DNA of 64,000 nucleotides, from contig NZ_AP024643.1 in the NCBI RefSeq assembly GCF_019977195.1, positions 3,224,001 to 3,288,000 of the forward strand. The letters run 5' to 3'. The position numbers were made by a program, and so were the translations under genes. This stretch comes from Arthrobacter sp. StoSoilA2 (GTDB lineage Bacteria > Actinomycetota > Actinomycetes > Actinomycetales > Micrococcaceae). Position 1 is the stretch's first letter. Each line of letters begins with the position of its first letter. Shown here in pieces: positions 8,352-16,988 of the stretch. Below the pieces are notes generated by a model that was not told where the DNA came from, did not search any database, and saw only the letters and a program-made list of their open reading frames with translations.

Positions 8352-8837
8352 TTATCCTTCGCTGCTGTTAGGTGTGAATTTCTGTGCTGGCGCGTCAGTG
8401 CCGGACGCGCCATCTGTCTGTCCGCTGGCGCTCTTCGGTTGCTTCTTTTGCGGGAAGATCCAGTGCTTGTAGATGAAGTAGTTCCATCCCATGGTCACAA
8501 TCGTCGCAACCACTTTACCGGCAACATATCCGGCGCCCAGGAACTGGAAGAGCTCCACGATTCCCATGACCGCCACGGTGTTGAAGGCCAGGAGCCCGGA
8601 GTACCGCAGCACTCCACCCAGAGCCGTTCCGCCTCCCCCGAAGGCAAAGTGGCGCTGCAGGAAGTAGTTGAAGAAGAAACTACCCCAGAATCCTGCGCCC
8701 GTGGCCAACCAAAGGGGCCAACCAAACACTTGGAAGCAGAGCGCCAGCAGACCGAGATCCACAATGAAGCTCAGACCGCCCACCACGAGGAATCTGAACA
8801 AACTGGACGAGAGGAACTTTTTGATGAATGCCTTCAT
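8352..8837 (-). CDS. GtrA-family membrane protein (putative lipid-linked sugar flippase)
   Basis: 161 residues with four predicted membrane helices. The start FLSSSLFRFLVVGG, then FIVDLGLLALC, then FFFNYFLQRHFAF (residues ~50-65), is the GtrA family pattern (PF04138). A charged Ser/Thr/Gln tail of ~30 residues follows the last helix. GtrA proteins are thought to move polyprenyl-phosphate-linked sugars across the membrane for polysaccharide or teichoic-acid modification. It sits between the GT2 enzyme (3 bp downstream) and the DUF6541 membrane protein (3 bp upstream), so the three are surely one transcript. Confidence 0.88.
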   Translation of the reverse strand: MKAFIKKFLSSSLFRFLVVGGLSFIVDLGLLALCFQVFGWPLWLATGAGFWGSFFFNYFLQRHFAFGGGGTALGGVLRYSGLLAFNTVAVMGIVELFQFLGAGYVAGKVVATIVTMGWNYFIYKHWIFPQKKQPKSASGQTDGASGTDAPAQKFTPNSSEG

Positions 8838-8840
8838 TGG

Positions 8841-10955
8841 TTAGCAGATCCTTCCAAGCGGGGCGATGCCATCGGGTTTCCGGTTCTCGAGGATTCCCGG
8901 GACTCCGTCAAGCTGCACGCGGTCCTTGGAAGCGGCGTCGAAGGCTTGTTTGCCACCCGGTAACTGGGACCAATCGATCTGGTACAGGGCTGCGTTTCCA
9001 TCACGCACAACAAGCTTCAAGTAAGGGATGGAATCAGGATGGGTCAAGCCCGCCTTGGGCTCATCCCAGGCCCGGATCCGGCCGTCGGCTATGTACACCC
9101 ATTCGATGCCAAGCTCTGAGGCGGCTGCCCGTGCGTCGGGATCCGTCGCCAACTCAGGGAGCTTTTGAAGGACAAGCAGCTGGCGGTTCGTAGGAAGTAT
9201 TTCGAAGTGCCGGATCATGGGCATTCGGTTCCCGAGTGCATACATCCATACGGAGCCATCGCAGGAGTCATTGAGCACTGTGGCGTCCTGGGGAACGTAT
9301 TGGTCAATTTTGCTCAGCAGGTCCACTTCGGAAGAACTGAGGGTGGGGCCATCAATCTTTGTATTGATGTTGATGCGTTGGGCATTTTGCTTGAAGTATG
9401 GGATCGCGCCAACCCCGCATACCAACAAAACGGCGACGGCGGCCGCGGCCGTGATGACGTGGTTCGGCCCGCGCCCGTCCTTGTTCCCGGATTCATGGGA
9501 TCCTGCCCGTCGATTGCGGAACCGCCGAACAGCCCACTCGATTGCCTCGCCTGACTGGGCAACGCCCAAGCCCGCAAGCGGCACGAGCAGCATGACAAGG
9601 ATGCCGAAAATGCGCCATTGATCGTCGTAGAAAGGTGCTGTCAGGTTCAGGAAACGGGGGCTCTCGCTGCCCATGGTGTATACCGACAGAAATGCAAAAG
9701 CCAGGACCGGACCGAAGTACCACCACATGCGGATCCTGAAGGCAACAGCAAGGCAGCCAAGGGCAACGAGCGTGGTCAGGATCGGCATTGCCATGGAGCC
9801 ATGGTTCAGGAAAACAATGTTCTGAATGGCACCGTTGCGATCAGTATCCGGTGCCCACATCATCTTGGAAACGCGCTCGGATTCCTTGAGCATCTGGGCA
9901 ATGATAGGCAGGCCGATGATCGCCGCCAGAACCCCTGACACCGCCAGGTAAACAGTAATGCCCAGGATCCTGCCCCTGCGCCGTATCAGTGCGGAGAGCA
10001 GCCAGAAGAACAGGACCGGCAGTACTACGAATGCCAGGGAGGGGTGCACGGCAATAAGGCCCACTGCGCCGAAGGCAATGCCCAGGACCCAGAACTTTTG
10101 CCGCTCCAAGGCACCTTTGACTGCCAGGAAGACGAAGGGACCCACCAACAGCATGCCAGCGAAAAATGGAATCAACGGGCCACGCCACAGTAAGTCGTAC
10201 GGGTAGACCGTGAACCATCCCGAGACTGCAGCCGCGGCGGCGACGGCAACCGGCCGGCGTGTGAGGATCATGGTTAACGCCATGGCGCTCAGGGGCAACT
10301 GAACAGCCATCATCACCAGGACGAAAACATTCAGGAACACCGGGATGCTGACAGTACTCATTGGCCAGAACAGCGCGAGCACGGCGTGGAACGCAATCGG
10401 GTAGCTCCTGATGGGGGCATCAGAAATAGTGGTGTCGTAGTAGGCGAAGTTGCCCGCTATGGCGGGATCCCATTCATGATTGACCGATATAAGCCGGATC
10501 ATGTTGGCGTGCCACGGAATGTCCCAGTCCTGGTTAATGCCCAGGAGGCCCTCAGTACCGACAAACCATGACACGGCGGCGACCGCTCCGCCCGCAAGAA
10601 GGCCTACGAGCAGGATCCACCAGGAGCCGGCAAATCGGTGCTTACCGAAAATACTTGGCTGTGTTCGGAGACGGGCCTGGAACTTGTCAGGGAATCTGCG
10701 CCTCAACAGAAGGCGCAAACCCAACAGGACAGCAGCCAACACCAACAGAACGGCGGATACAGGAAGCAGCTGCCAGCTCAACCCCAGGGAATTCCCCATC
10801 ACACCGATGACCGTCAGGGCACCCATGCCCAACAATGGTGCCACGACGGGCAGGAGGGTTCGGCGCACTCCCAGCGCTTCTCCGAGAAGCCAGCCTGGAC
10901 CCCACCACAACACAACGATGAGGAGTACACACAACAGCAGCGGGCCGATACCCAT
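8841..10955 (-). CDS. Polytopic membrane protein of the DUF6541 type, putative envelope glycosyltransferase
   Basis: 704 residues with about 13-15 hydrophobic helices over the first ~500 residues and a soluble C-terminal domain (~520-704) rich in short motifs such as NDSCDGSVWMYALGNR. The layout of many helices plus an extracytoplasmic tail resembles actinobacterial DUF6541 proteins and, more distantly, GT-C glycosyltransferases that use polyprenyl-linked donors. An acidic pair in the first extracytoplasmic loop (GINQDWDIPWHANMI) could be the GT-C catalytic site, but this is a guess. It begins the GT2-GtrA-DUF6541 sub-cluster. ATG at 10953-10955; the Shine-Dalgarno is weak. Acting downstream of the GtrA/GT2 pair is inferred from neighbourhood. 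Confidence 0.7.
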   Translation of the reverse strand: MGIGPLLLCVLLIVVLWWGPGWLLGEALGVRRTLLPVVAPLLGMGALTVIGVMGNSLGLSWQLLPVSAVLLVLAAVLLGLRLLLRRRFPDKFQARLRTQPSIFGKHRFAGSWWILLVGLLAGGAVAAVSWFVGTEGLLGINQDWDIPWHANMIRLISVNHEWDPAIAGNFAYYDTTISDAPIRSYPIAFHAVLALFWPMSTVSIPVFLNVFVLVMMAVQLPLSAMALTMILTRRPVAVAAAAAVSGWFTVYPYDLLWRGPLIPFFAGMLLVGPFVFLAVKGALERQKFWVLGIAFGAVGLIAVHPSLAFVVLPVLFFWLLSALIRRRGRILGITVYLAVSGVLAAIIGLPIIAQMLKESERVSKMMWAPDTDRNGAIQNIVFLNHGSMAMPILTTLVALGCLAVAFRIRMWWYFGPVLAFAFLSVYTMGSESPRFLNLTAPFYDDQWRIFGILVMLLVPLAGLGVAQSGEAIEWAVRRFRNRRAGSHESGNKDGRGPNHVITAAAAVAVLLVCGVGAIPYFKQNAQRININTKIDGPTLSSSEVDLLSKIDQYVPQDATVLNDSCDGSVWMYALGNRMPMIRHFEILPTNRQLLVLQKLPELATDPDARAAASELGIEWVYIADGRIRAWDEPKAGLTHPDSIPYLKLVVRDGNAALYQIDWSQLPGGKQAFDAASKDRVQLDGVPGILENRKPDGIAPLGRIC

Positions 10956-11029
10956 TCCTACGATCGCCTTTCTTAGATGCTTCCACTAGCCATCCCTTGA
11001 CAGACGACTCTTGCTATTGGATGCCGGAC

Positions 11030-11761
11030 TTAGTTGCGTTCCCGCAGCCAGGCGACAGCCTGGTCAGCCGGACCTTCGAATTGGACAGTTCCGGAGGATA
11101 AGACGACTCCCCTGTCGCAGATCCGCGAAATCATATCCAGGTCATGGCTGACAACCACCAGGGTCCTGCCTTCGTCGGACAGCTGCTTGATTTTGGCCAG
11201 GCACTTCCGCTGGAAAGGTTCATCGCCAACAGCAAGGATCTCGTCCACAAGGAAGATGTCCGGCTGCGTGTGGACTGCCACTGCAAAAGCAAGGCGCAGG
11301 AACATTCCGGAAGAATAGAACTTCACTTCCGTGTCGATGAACTGCTCGATTTCCGAGAAAGCGACGATCTCGTCGAATTTCTCGTTGATCTCCTGCTCCG
11401 TCATTCCAAGGATCGCGGCGTTAAGGAAGACGTTCTCACGGCCGGATAAATCCGGGTGAAACCCGGCCCCAACCTCAATCAGGCCCGCGACCCGGCCTTT
11501 GGTCCGCACCGTGCCCTTATCCGGAAGGATGACGCCGGAAATCAACTTAAGCAACGTGGACTTGCCGGAGCCATTGAACCCCAGAAGGGCCACGGTCTCC
11601 CCGTCCTGTATCTCGAAGCTGACATCGTGCAGGGCATCGAACTTCTTGGTGAGGTCACCCTTGCGTCCCTTGACGAGCCACACAAGCGTCTCTTTAAGGG
11701 AGTGCGAGTGACGCAGATTAAAGGTCTTTTTCAAACCCTTGACTATGACGGCGGCGCCCAC
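11030..11761 (-). CDS. wzt: Polysaccharide ABC exporter, ATP-binding subunit (Wzt/TagH type)
   Basis: 243 residues. GTG start directly after the permease stop (TGA|GTG), with GGAGG just upstream. Walker A is GFNGSGKST, the signature region reads KFYSSGMFLRLAFAV, and Walker B is DIFLVDEILAVGD. The SSGM-type signature and the VGAGFHPDLSGREN stretch are typical of the O-antigen/teichoic-acid/galactan exporters. It ends right after the nucleotide-binding domain, so it lacks the C-terminal carbohydrate-recognition domain of E. coli O9-type Wzt, as does the mycobacterial galactan exporter Rv3781. With the adjacent Wzm-like permease and GlfT2/Glf, export of a galactofuranose-containing polymer is the best reading. 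Confidence 0.9.
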   Translation of the reverse strand: MGAAVIVKGLKKTFNLRHSHSLKETLVWLVKGRKGDLTKKFDALHDVSFEIQDGETVALLGFNGSGKSTLLKLISGVILPDKGTVRTKGRVAGLIEVGAGFHPDLSGRENVFLNAAILGMTEQEINEKFDEIVAFSEIEQFIDTEVKFYSSGMFLRLAFAVAVHTQPDIFLVDEILAVGDEPFQRKCLAKIKQLSDEGRTLVVVSHDLDMISRICDRGVVLSSGTVQFEGPADQAVAWLRERN

Positions 11762-12619
11762 TCAGACCTCCTGCGCAAAATGGCCTTCGAGCCGGCGGAA
11801 CACCAGCTGGCCGATGATAAGGAAAACTGCGGCCATGCCCAGTCCAGCCAACCCCGTCAACATCAGGTGAGGCGGCAGTTCTACGGGCTTGGTGACCGTC
11901 GGGTACCAGAACGCCCAGTGGAACAATTCCACCGCCACGGTCACCGGGTTGAGCTGGTAGATCGTCAGGACCCAGTCCGGGGCAAGACGACGAATCATGG
12001 TCCAGTCATAGAGCACGGGTGAAGTCCAGGTGACGATCATCATCAACATGTCCACGATGTTCTCTGCATCGCGGAAAAACACGTTGATGGCACCTGCCAG
12101 GAGGCCCAGGCCAGTGGCTGTTACGGCCACAATGACGAAGCCCAGCGCTGCACCCACCAGCTGCATCACATCTGGACTCCACCCGTTGAAAAGGGCAGCA
12201 GCCAGCAAGACCACCAGCTGGGGAAGGAAATGCACGGCAGCGACCCAGACCGACGCCACGGGAAAAAGTTCGCGAGGCAGGTAGATCTTTTTCACCAACG
12301 CGGCATTCCATACTATGGAGCGCGTTGCGTTCGAAAACGCTTCCGTGAAGAAATTGACCACGATGACGCCGGAGAACATGTACAGGGCGTAGTTGGGAAT
12401 CTGGTCCCCCACGCGAAGCACGATGCCCAAGGCAAAGAACAGAACCAAGTACTGGACCAACGGCTTCACGTATGACCAGGCCAGACCCAGCACGGAGCCC
12501 CGGTAGCGGACCCTGAGTTCCTTGCGAACGATCAGTTTCAGGAGGTACCGGCGCCGGAAGACATCCAGCAGACCGGCACCTACCCCTGGAACAGCATAAA
12601 TATCAGTGGAGTTGGCCAT
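11762..12619 (-). CDS. wzm: Polysaccharide ABC exporter, permease subunit (Wzm/TagG type)
   Basis: 285 residues from ATG at 12619, two bases after the GlfT2 stop; the frame is open further upstream but would run into the glfT2 coding sequence. The ELRVRYRGSVLGLAWSYVKP motif near residue 35-55 is the cytosolic amphipathic helix of ABC-2 type polysaccharide exporters (PF01061), followed by six hydrophobic helices. The ATPase gene abuts the 3' end. The channel threads a finished lipid-linked polymer across the membrane. The order wzt-wzm-glfT2-glf resembles the galactan synthesis and export genes of Corynebacteriales, though here they are contiguous. Confidence 0.9.
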   Translation of the reverse strand: MANSTDIYAVPGVGAGLLDVFRRRYLLKLIVRKELRVRYRGSVLGLAWSYVKPLVQYLVLFFALGIVLRVGDQIPNYALYMFSGVIVVNFFTEAFSNATRSIVWNAALVKKIYLPRELFPVASVWVAAVHFLPQLVVLLAAALFNGWSPDVMQLVGAALGFVIVAVTATGLGLLAGAINVFFRDAENIVDMLMMIVTWTSPVLYDWTMIRRLAPDWVLTIYQLNPVTVAVELFHWAFWYPTVTKPVELPPHLMLTGLAGLGMAAVFLIIGQLVFRRLEGHFAQEV

Positions 12620-12621
12620 CG

Positions 12622-14634
12622 CTACTTTTTGGGCTCCGAGGCATCGAACGTCTCTCGCCAGGACTCCATCGATGTGATCTGGGGCAGCGCCGCACGGTAC
12701 TGGGCGCGGAGCGTCTCCCAATTCGAGAAAAGCTGCGCGTGCAGCTGCGCTGTCTCAACCAAAAGCCGGCGCGCCAGCTTGGGGTCACGCTGGTACCACG
12801 ACGCTCCTGTGCCATCTGCATTGGAGACCACTGCGCTGTCAAGATGCGCCAAACTCCACCATTTGCCGTCCTGATGCGCTACATGGGCTTCAGGGTTGGT
12901 CCTGGCAGAATCGCGGACCGGAGCAAGGGTCTGCTTAAGGACGGTCTTGACCGCCCAGGGCAGCAGGCCAAGTGCACCCGGCTGCTTGTAAGTCTGCGGC
13001 TTCTTCGGCGGACGCTTACGGAAGGACTCAGGGAATGCGCCGGGGTCGGTCTTGACCTGGGAGTCAACAAAGTCCTCGCGCATTGCACGGAGCTTGGGCA
13101 TAGTGGTGGGCAGTTGCTCGTGGAGCTTGCCTGGCCCCTCCAGGACGTCCCGGAGAGCCATGACACGGGCTTGCTCGGGGTAGTACTGCATCGATACCAA
13201 ATGCTTTATGTCCGTGTTCAGGCTTTCCCGGAAAATCCGGCCACCCTTGGGGAACGGCGAATGCAGAAGAGTCGCGATGAGCCTGTTGCGTTCGTGGTAG
13301 TAAGCCTGCCAGTCGACAGAGTCGTCTTTATCAGCCCATGAGACATGCCACACCGCTGCGCCCGGTAGCGTAACGGTCGGGAAACCTGCCGCGCGGGCAC
13401 GCAAGGAGTACTCGGCGTCGTCCCATTTGATGAACACGGGAAGGGACAGTCCGATGTTTTCGACGACGGTCTTGGGGATGAGGCACATCCACCAACCGTT
13501 GTAGTCAGCATCCCAGCGGCGGTGCAGCAGTGGCGTTGAGCGAAGGCCTTCTGCGGAGAAGTCGTGATTTCCCAGGCCCTCCACGGGTCCCCAAAGGAAA
13601 CGGTAAAAATTCACTACTTCGGCGTAGGCGTGCAAAACGGACTTGTTATACATGTCGAACATGTGTCCGCCGACGATGGTGGGCTTGCGGCATAGGTCGG
13701 CAAATGCCACCGCCCTGAGCACACCTTCGGTTTCAAGCTCAATGTCGTCGTCGAGAAGCATGACGTAGTCGCTCTTATCAGAGACGAGCATCTCGTACAT
13801 GTTCCGGGCGAACCCACCCGAACCACCAAGGTTGCCCTGGTTGATGATGCGCAACTGCTCGCCCATGGAGGCAGCGACGGCGTCAAACCCGTCTTCGTCG
13901 GCCACCTTCTTGTTGCCTTGGTCCACGATGATCAGTTCCGCGAGGATTTCACGGAGACCGGAGTCGGCGTCGATCGACTTGATGGTTTCCAGGCAGTAGT
14001 CGGCACGGTTGAACGTTGTAACACCCAGCGTGACTTTCCCCTGGGGCCTGCCTTCATCAGGAACAGCCCAGTGGGCGCTCTTAAGTGTCATGCCTTCGCC
14101 GCCGGCGATGAGGTCGAACCAGTACCAACCGCCATCGCCAAAGGGAGCGAGCGTAAGTTCGAAGTCGTTCGACGCAGTTCCCTCAACGAGGATCGAGTCG
14201 ACGCGCTGCGACGCGCCGCGCGCGTTCGACCGGTAAACGATGACCGTTCCTTCGCCCTCGGTCTCGATGTGCAGAATCGTCTTTGTGGCGATGGTCCATT
14301 TGCGCCAGTAGCTCGCCGGGAAGGCATTGAAGTAGGAACCAAAGGAAAGACGCTCGCCCCGGCGCACCTGCACCGACCCGCGGTCCAGGATGTCCTCCGG
14401 GTGGAGTTTGCGGGCCATGCCCACTGCCTGAACAACTGCTGTGCCGTTGTCGTCCTGCTTGCGGATCTTATTGGTGTCCGGATCGACATACAGCGGCAGG
14501 GTATCGAGGTCGCGGTTGGCCGGGAAAACCACACGCTGGACTACTCGAAGGTTCTGCTCAGTCGACGTCGGGCTGTCTGCGGCTGTTGTGGCCGTCATGG
14601 CAGTCTCCTGGCTTTCATTTGTTGTGGCGGTCAT
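12622..14634 (-). CDS. glfT2: Galactofuranosyltransferase, GlfT2-like
   Basis: 670 residues (M. tuberculosis GlfT2 is ~637). An N-terminal beta-sandwich precedes a GT-A domain: VTLGVTTFNRADYC at ~201-214, the metal-binding triad LLDDDIE at 294-299, and the acceptor/catalytic motif WDDAEYSLRARAAG at 404-417 with VWHVSW at 428-433. All of these are GlfT2 hallmarks (DDD, DDAE and the following histidine). The enzyme polymerises UDP-galactofuranose into alternating 5- and 6-linked galactan on a lipid carrier. Its ATG overlaps the glf stop by four bases, coupling it to the enzyme that makes its donor. An alternative start at codon 13 (ATG) would remove a low-complexity leader. Galactan itself is not proven for this organism. 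Confidence 0.92.
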   Translation of the reverse strand: MTATTNESQETAMTATTAADSPTSTEQNLRVVQRVVFPANRDLDTLPLYVDPDTNKIRKQDDNGTAVVQAVGMARKLHPEDILDRGSVQVRRGERLSFGSYFNAFPASYWRKWTIATKTILHIETEGEGTVIVYRSNARGASQRVDSILVEGTASNDFELTLAPFGDGGWYWFDLIAGGEGMTLKSAHWAVPDEGRPQGKVTLGVTTFNRADYCLETIKSIDADSGLREILAELIIVDQGNKKVADEDGFDAVAASMGEQLRIINQGNLGGSGGFARNMYEMLVSDKSDYVMLLDDDIELETEGVLRAVAFADLCRKPTIVGGHMFDMYNKSVLHAYAEVVNFYRFLWGPVEGLGNHDFSAEGLRSTPLLHRRWDADYNGWWMCLIPKTVVENIGLSLPVFIKWDDAEYSLRARAAGFPTVTLPGAAVWHVSWADKDDSVDWQAYYHERNRLIATLLHSPFPKGGRIFRESLNTDIKHLVSMQYYPEQARVMALRDVLEGPGKLHEQLPTTMPKLRAMREDFVDSQVKTDPGAFPESFRKRPPKKPQTYKQPGALGLLPWAVKTVLKQTLAPVRDSARTNPEAHVAHQDGKWWSLAHLDSAVVSNADGTGASWYQRDPKLARRLLVETAQLHAQLFSNWETLRAQYRAALPQITSMESWRETFDASEPKK

Positions 14635-15815
14635 GCGTCCACTCCACCACTTTCCAGCTTGGCGCCGCCCGTAAAGTGCGGCTTGATCTTGTTGTCGAAC
14701 ATCGACAGGGCCGAACCGATGGCCATGTGCATGTCCAGGTACTTGTACGTTCCAAGACGCCCGCCAAACAGTACAGACTTCTCGCCACGTGCAAGATCAC
14801 GGTAAGCAAGCAGCTTGCTGCGGTCTTCTGTTGTGTTGACAGGGTAGTAAGGCTCGTCGCCCTTCTCCGCGAAACGCGAGAATTCGCGCATGATGACCGT
14901 CGCGTCCTTCGTGTAGTCGCGCTCAGGGTGGAAGTGGCGGAATTCGTGGATGCGGGTGAAAGCAGTCTCAGGGTCCGGGTAGTTCATCACCGGGCATCCC
15001 TGGAAATCCTCGATCGGCAGCACTTCTTCTTCGAGGTCGATCGTGCGCCAGGAGAGATCACCCTCGGCGTAGTCGAAGTAGCGGTCCACGGGGCCCGTGT
15101 AGATGACAGGAACCTGCCCAAGGACGGAAGAGCGGCCGAATTCGCCATCGTCAAAGAAATCCGTGTTCAGGACAACTTCGATGTTGGGGTTGTCCGCCAT
15201 GCGCTCGATCCAGGCCGTATAGCCGTCAACCGGGAGCCCTTCATGGGTGTCATTGAAGTAACGGTTGTCATAGTTGTAGCGCACCGGGAGCCTGGAGATG
15301 ATCTCCGCGGGAAGGTCCTTCGGGTCCGTCTGCCACTGCTTGCCGGTGTAGTGCTTGATGAATGCCTCGTACAGGGGCCGCCCGATCAGCTGGATACCCT
15401 TGTCATTGAGGTTCTGCGGATCAGTGCCGGCAAGTTCGCCCGCTTGCTCCGCAATGAGCTGACGCGCTTCGCTGGGGCTCATTGCTGCACGGAAGAACTG
15501 GTTGATGGTACCGAGGTTGATCGGCATGGGGTACACCTCGCCTTTGTGGCTGGTGTAAACCTTGTGCTGATAGCTCGTGAACTTGGTGAACCTGTTCACG
15601 TACTCCCAGACACGTTCATTGGACGTATGGAAGAGATGCGCGCCGTAGCGGTGCACCTCGATTCCCGTCTTCTCTTCATTCTCGCTGTAGGCGTTTCCTC
15701 CAATATGGTGGCGGCGATCAAGAACCGCGACCTTTAGCCCCAACTCGGTAGCGGCGCGTTCTGCAATGGTCAGGCCAAAGAAACCCGAGCCGACGACGAC
15801 GAGATCAGCGTTCAC
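14631..15815 (-). CDS. glf: UDP-galactopyranose mutase
   Basis: 394 residues from GTG at 15815, chosen because CAGGAG lies 8 bases upstream and the protein then begins at the FAD fold (NADLVVVGSGFFGLT, GxGxxG at 9-14), as in other UGMs; the frame is open 14 codons further up. Other UGM blocks present are HHIGGNAYS, the YGAHLFHT histidine motif, the TGPVDRYFDYAEGDL active-site strand and FGGRLGTYKYLDM. The flavoenzyme interconverts UDP-galactopyranose and UDP-galactofuranose, supplying GlfT2. First gene of the glf-glfT2-wzm-wzt transcript; a terminator upstream at ~15950 isolates it from the next cluster. Confidence 0.95.
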   Translation of the reverse strand: MNADLVVVGSGFFGLTIAERAATELGLKVAVLDRRHHIGGNAYSENEEKTGIEVHRYGAHLFHTSNERVWEYVNRFTKFTSYQHKVYTSHKGEVYPMPINLGTINQFFRAAMSPSEARQLIAEQAGELAGTDPQNLNDKGIQLIGRPLYEAFIKHYTGKQWQTDPKDLPAEIISRLPVRYNYDNRYFNDTHEGLPVDGYTAWIERMADNPNIEVVLNTDFFDDGEFGRSSVLGQVPVIYTGPVDRYFDYAEGDLSWRTIDLEEEVLPIEDFQGCPVMNYPDPETAFTRIHEFRHFHPERDYTKDATVIMREFSRFAEKGDEPYYPVNTTEDRSKLLAYRDLARGEKSVLFGGRLGTYKYLDMHMAIGSALSMFDNKIKPHFTGGAKLESGGVDA

Positions 15816-15948
15816 AAACTCTCCTGTGTATTGGCGTGCGGGCACAGAAGTGCCCACGTCTACTGGTCAAGGCTACCCGACTTGGCCTGCGTTCCCCGTA
15901 TCCGGGCCCATGGCCAAGCAGGGGCGGCCGGGGTCCACAAACACCGAA

Positions 15949-15975
15949 GGGAGGCTGGCACATGGCCAGCCTCCC
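15949..15975 (-). terminator. Intrinsic terminator of the diacetamido-sugar gene trio
   Basis: Perfect 11-bp stem GGGAGGCTGGC (15949-15959) / GCCAGCCTCCC (15965-15975) with a 5-nt loop, about 27 bases past the stop of the minus-strand oxidoreductase. On the minus strand it is followed by a T-containing stretch (TTCGGTGTTTG). Confidence 0.85.
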
Positions 15976-16001
15976 CCAAAGACGATGCTTGATTTGGCGT
16001 A

Positions 16002-16988
16002 TCAGAGGCAGATGACAGAGCCCGACTTCGCCGAGTCCAACACGGCCTCAGCAACCCGCAGGGTCTCCAGGCCTTCCGCCATCGTGACGATATTCATGGA
16101 CTTTCCGAGGATTGCGTCACGGAACGCCTCGTGTTCCATTTTCAGCGGCTCCCGCTTGGCAAGGGCGAACCGCGTAGAGGATCCCTCGGAGACTCCCCGG
16201 AAGGCAGCGACGGAATCCCAGTCCGTCTGGAACGTTCCGTTCTCCACGAAGGTCAGGTCTGCAGAAATGGTGTCGGCGATGAAAGCTCCACGTTCACCCA
16301 GAACCACCGTTGTACGTTCCTTCATGGGCGACAACCAATTGACGATGTGATTGGTTACGACACCGCTCTTGAGGTGGCCAATGGCTGTGACCATGTCTTC
16401 ATGTTCGCGGCCACTACGGGAGGTTGTGTGCGCTACGACGTTCACGAAGTTGCTCTGTGCGAGCCAGGCGGTGAGGTCGATATCGTGCGTGGCAAGGTCC
16501 TTGACCACCCCGACGTCGGCGATGCGTGACGGGAAGGGCCCCTGGCGCCGCGTGCTGATCTGGTAGACCTCACCGAGGTCACCGTTCCCGAGCCGCTCGC
16601 GAAGGCTTTGCAGCGAAGGGTTAAAGCGCTCGATGTGGCCGACGGCGCCGATGAGGCCTTTGGCTTCGAAGGCCTGGGCAATGCGTCCACCCGACTCGGA
16701 ATCGTTGGCAATAGGTTTCTCAACGAGGCAGTGGATACCGGCTTCAGCAAGCCGCAACGCCACTTCCTCATGCAGGATGGTCGGTACGGCAGCCACTGCC
16801 ATATCGATTCCCTGCTCAATCAGTTCCTCGACTGTGTTGTAGACAGTCAGGCCATCAGCAACATTGTGCGGATCGCCAAACGAATCCGCGACAGCAACCA
16901 GGTCAACGCCATCAAGCTCGCGGATAACGCGGGCGTGGTGGCGGCCCATCATACCCAGTCCGATGAGGCCTGCGCGGAGGTTTGCCAC
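16002..16988 (-). CDS. Gfo/Idh/MocA oxidoreductase, WbpB/WlbA-like
   Basis: 328 residues; GTG start overlapping the stop of the aminotransferase (TAGTG). Rossmann motif GLIGLGMMGRHHARV (residues 7-21) and the family signature EKPIAND (~90-96) are clear, with a following C-terminal alpha/beta domain. Because the next two genes encode a DegT-type aminotransferase and a hexapeptide acetyltransferase, the likely role is the NAD-dependent 3-dehydrogenation of a UDP-GlcNAc-derived uronic acid, as done by WbpB/WlbA in di-N-acetylated sugar pathways. That assignment rests on the trio; on sequence alone it is only a Gfo/Idh/MocA enzyme. The pathway's 6-dehydrogenase (WbpA) is not in the window. Confidence 0.85.
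   Translation of the reverse strand: MANLRAGLIGLGMMGRHHARVIRELDGVDLVAVADSFGDPHNVADGLTVYNTVEELIEQGIDMAVAAVPTILHEEVALRLAEAGIHCLVEKPIANDSESGGRIAQAFEAKGLIGAVGHIERFNPSLQSLRERLGNGDLGEVYQISTRRQGPFPSRIADVGVVKDLATHDIDLTAWLAQSNFVNVVAHTTSRSGREHEDMVTAIGHLKSGVVTNHIVNWLSPMKERTTVVLGERGAFIADTISADLTFVENGTFQTDWDSVAAFRGVSEGSSTRFALAKREPLKMEHEAFRDAILGKSMNIVTMAEGLETLRVAEAVLDSAKSGSVICL

Noticed and set aside
14586..15737. Long open frame (383 codons) on the plus strand
   Set aside because: Antisense to glf, which has complete UGM motifs; the frame is a high-GC shadow with no recognisable domain.
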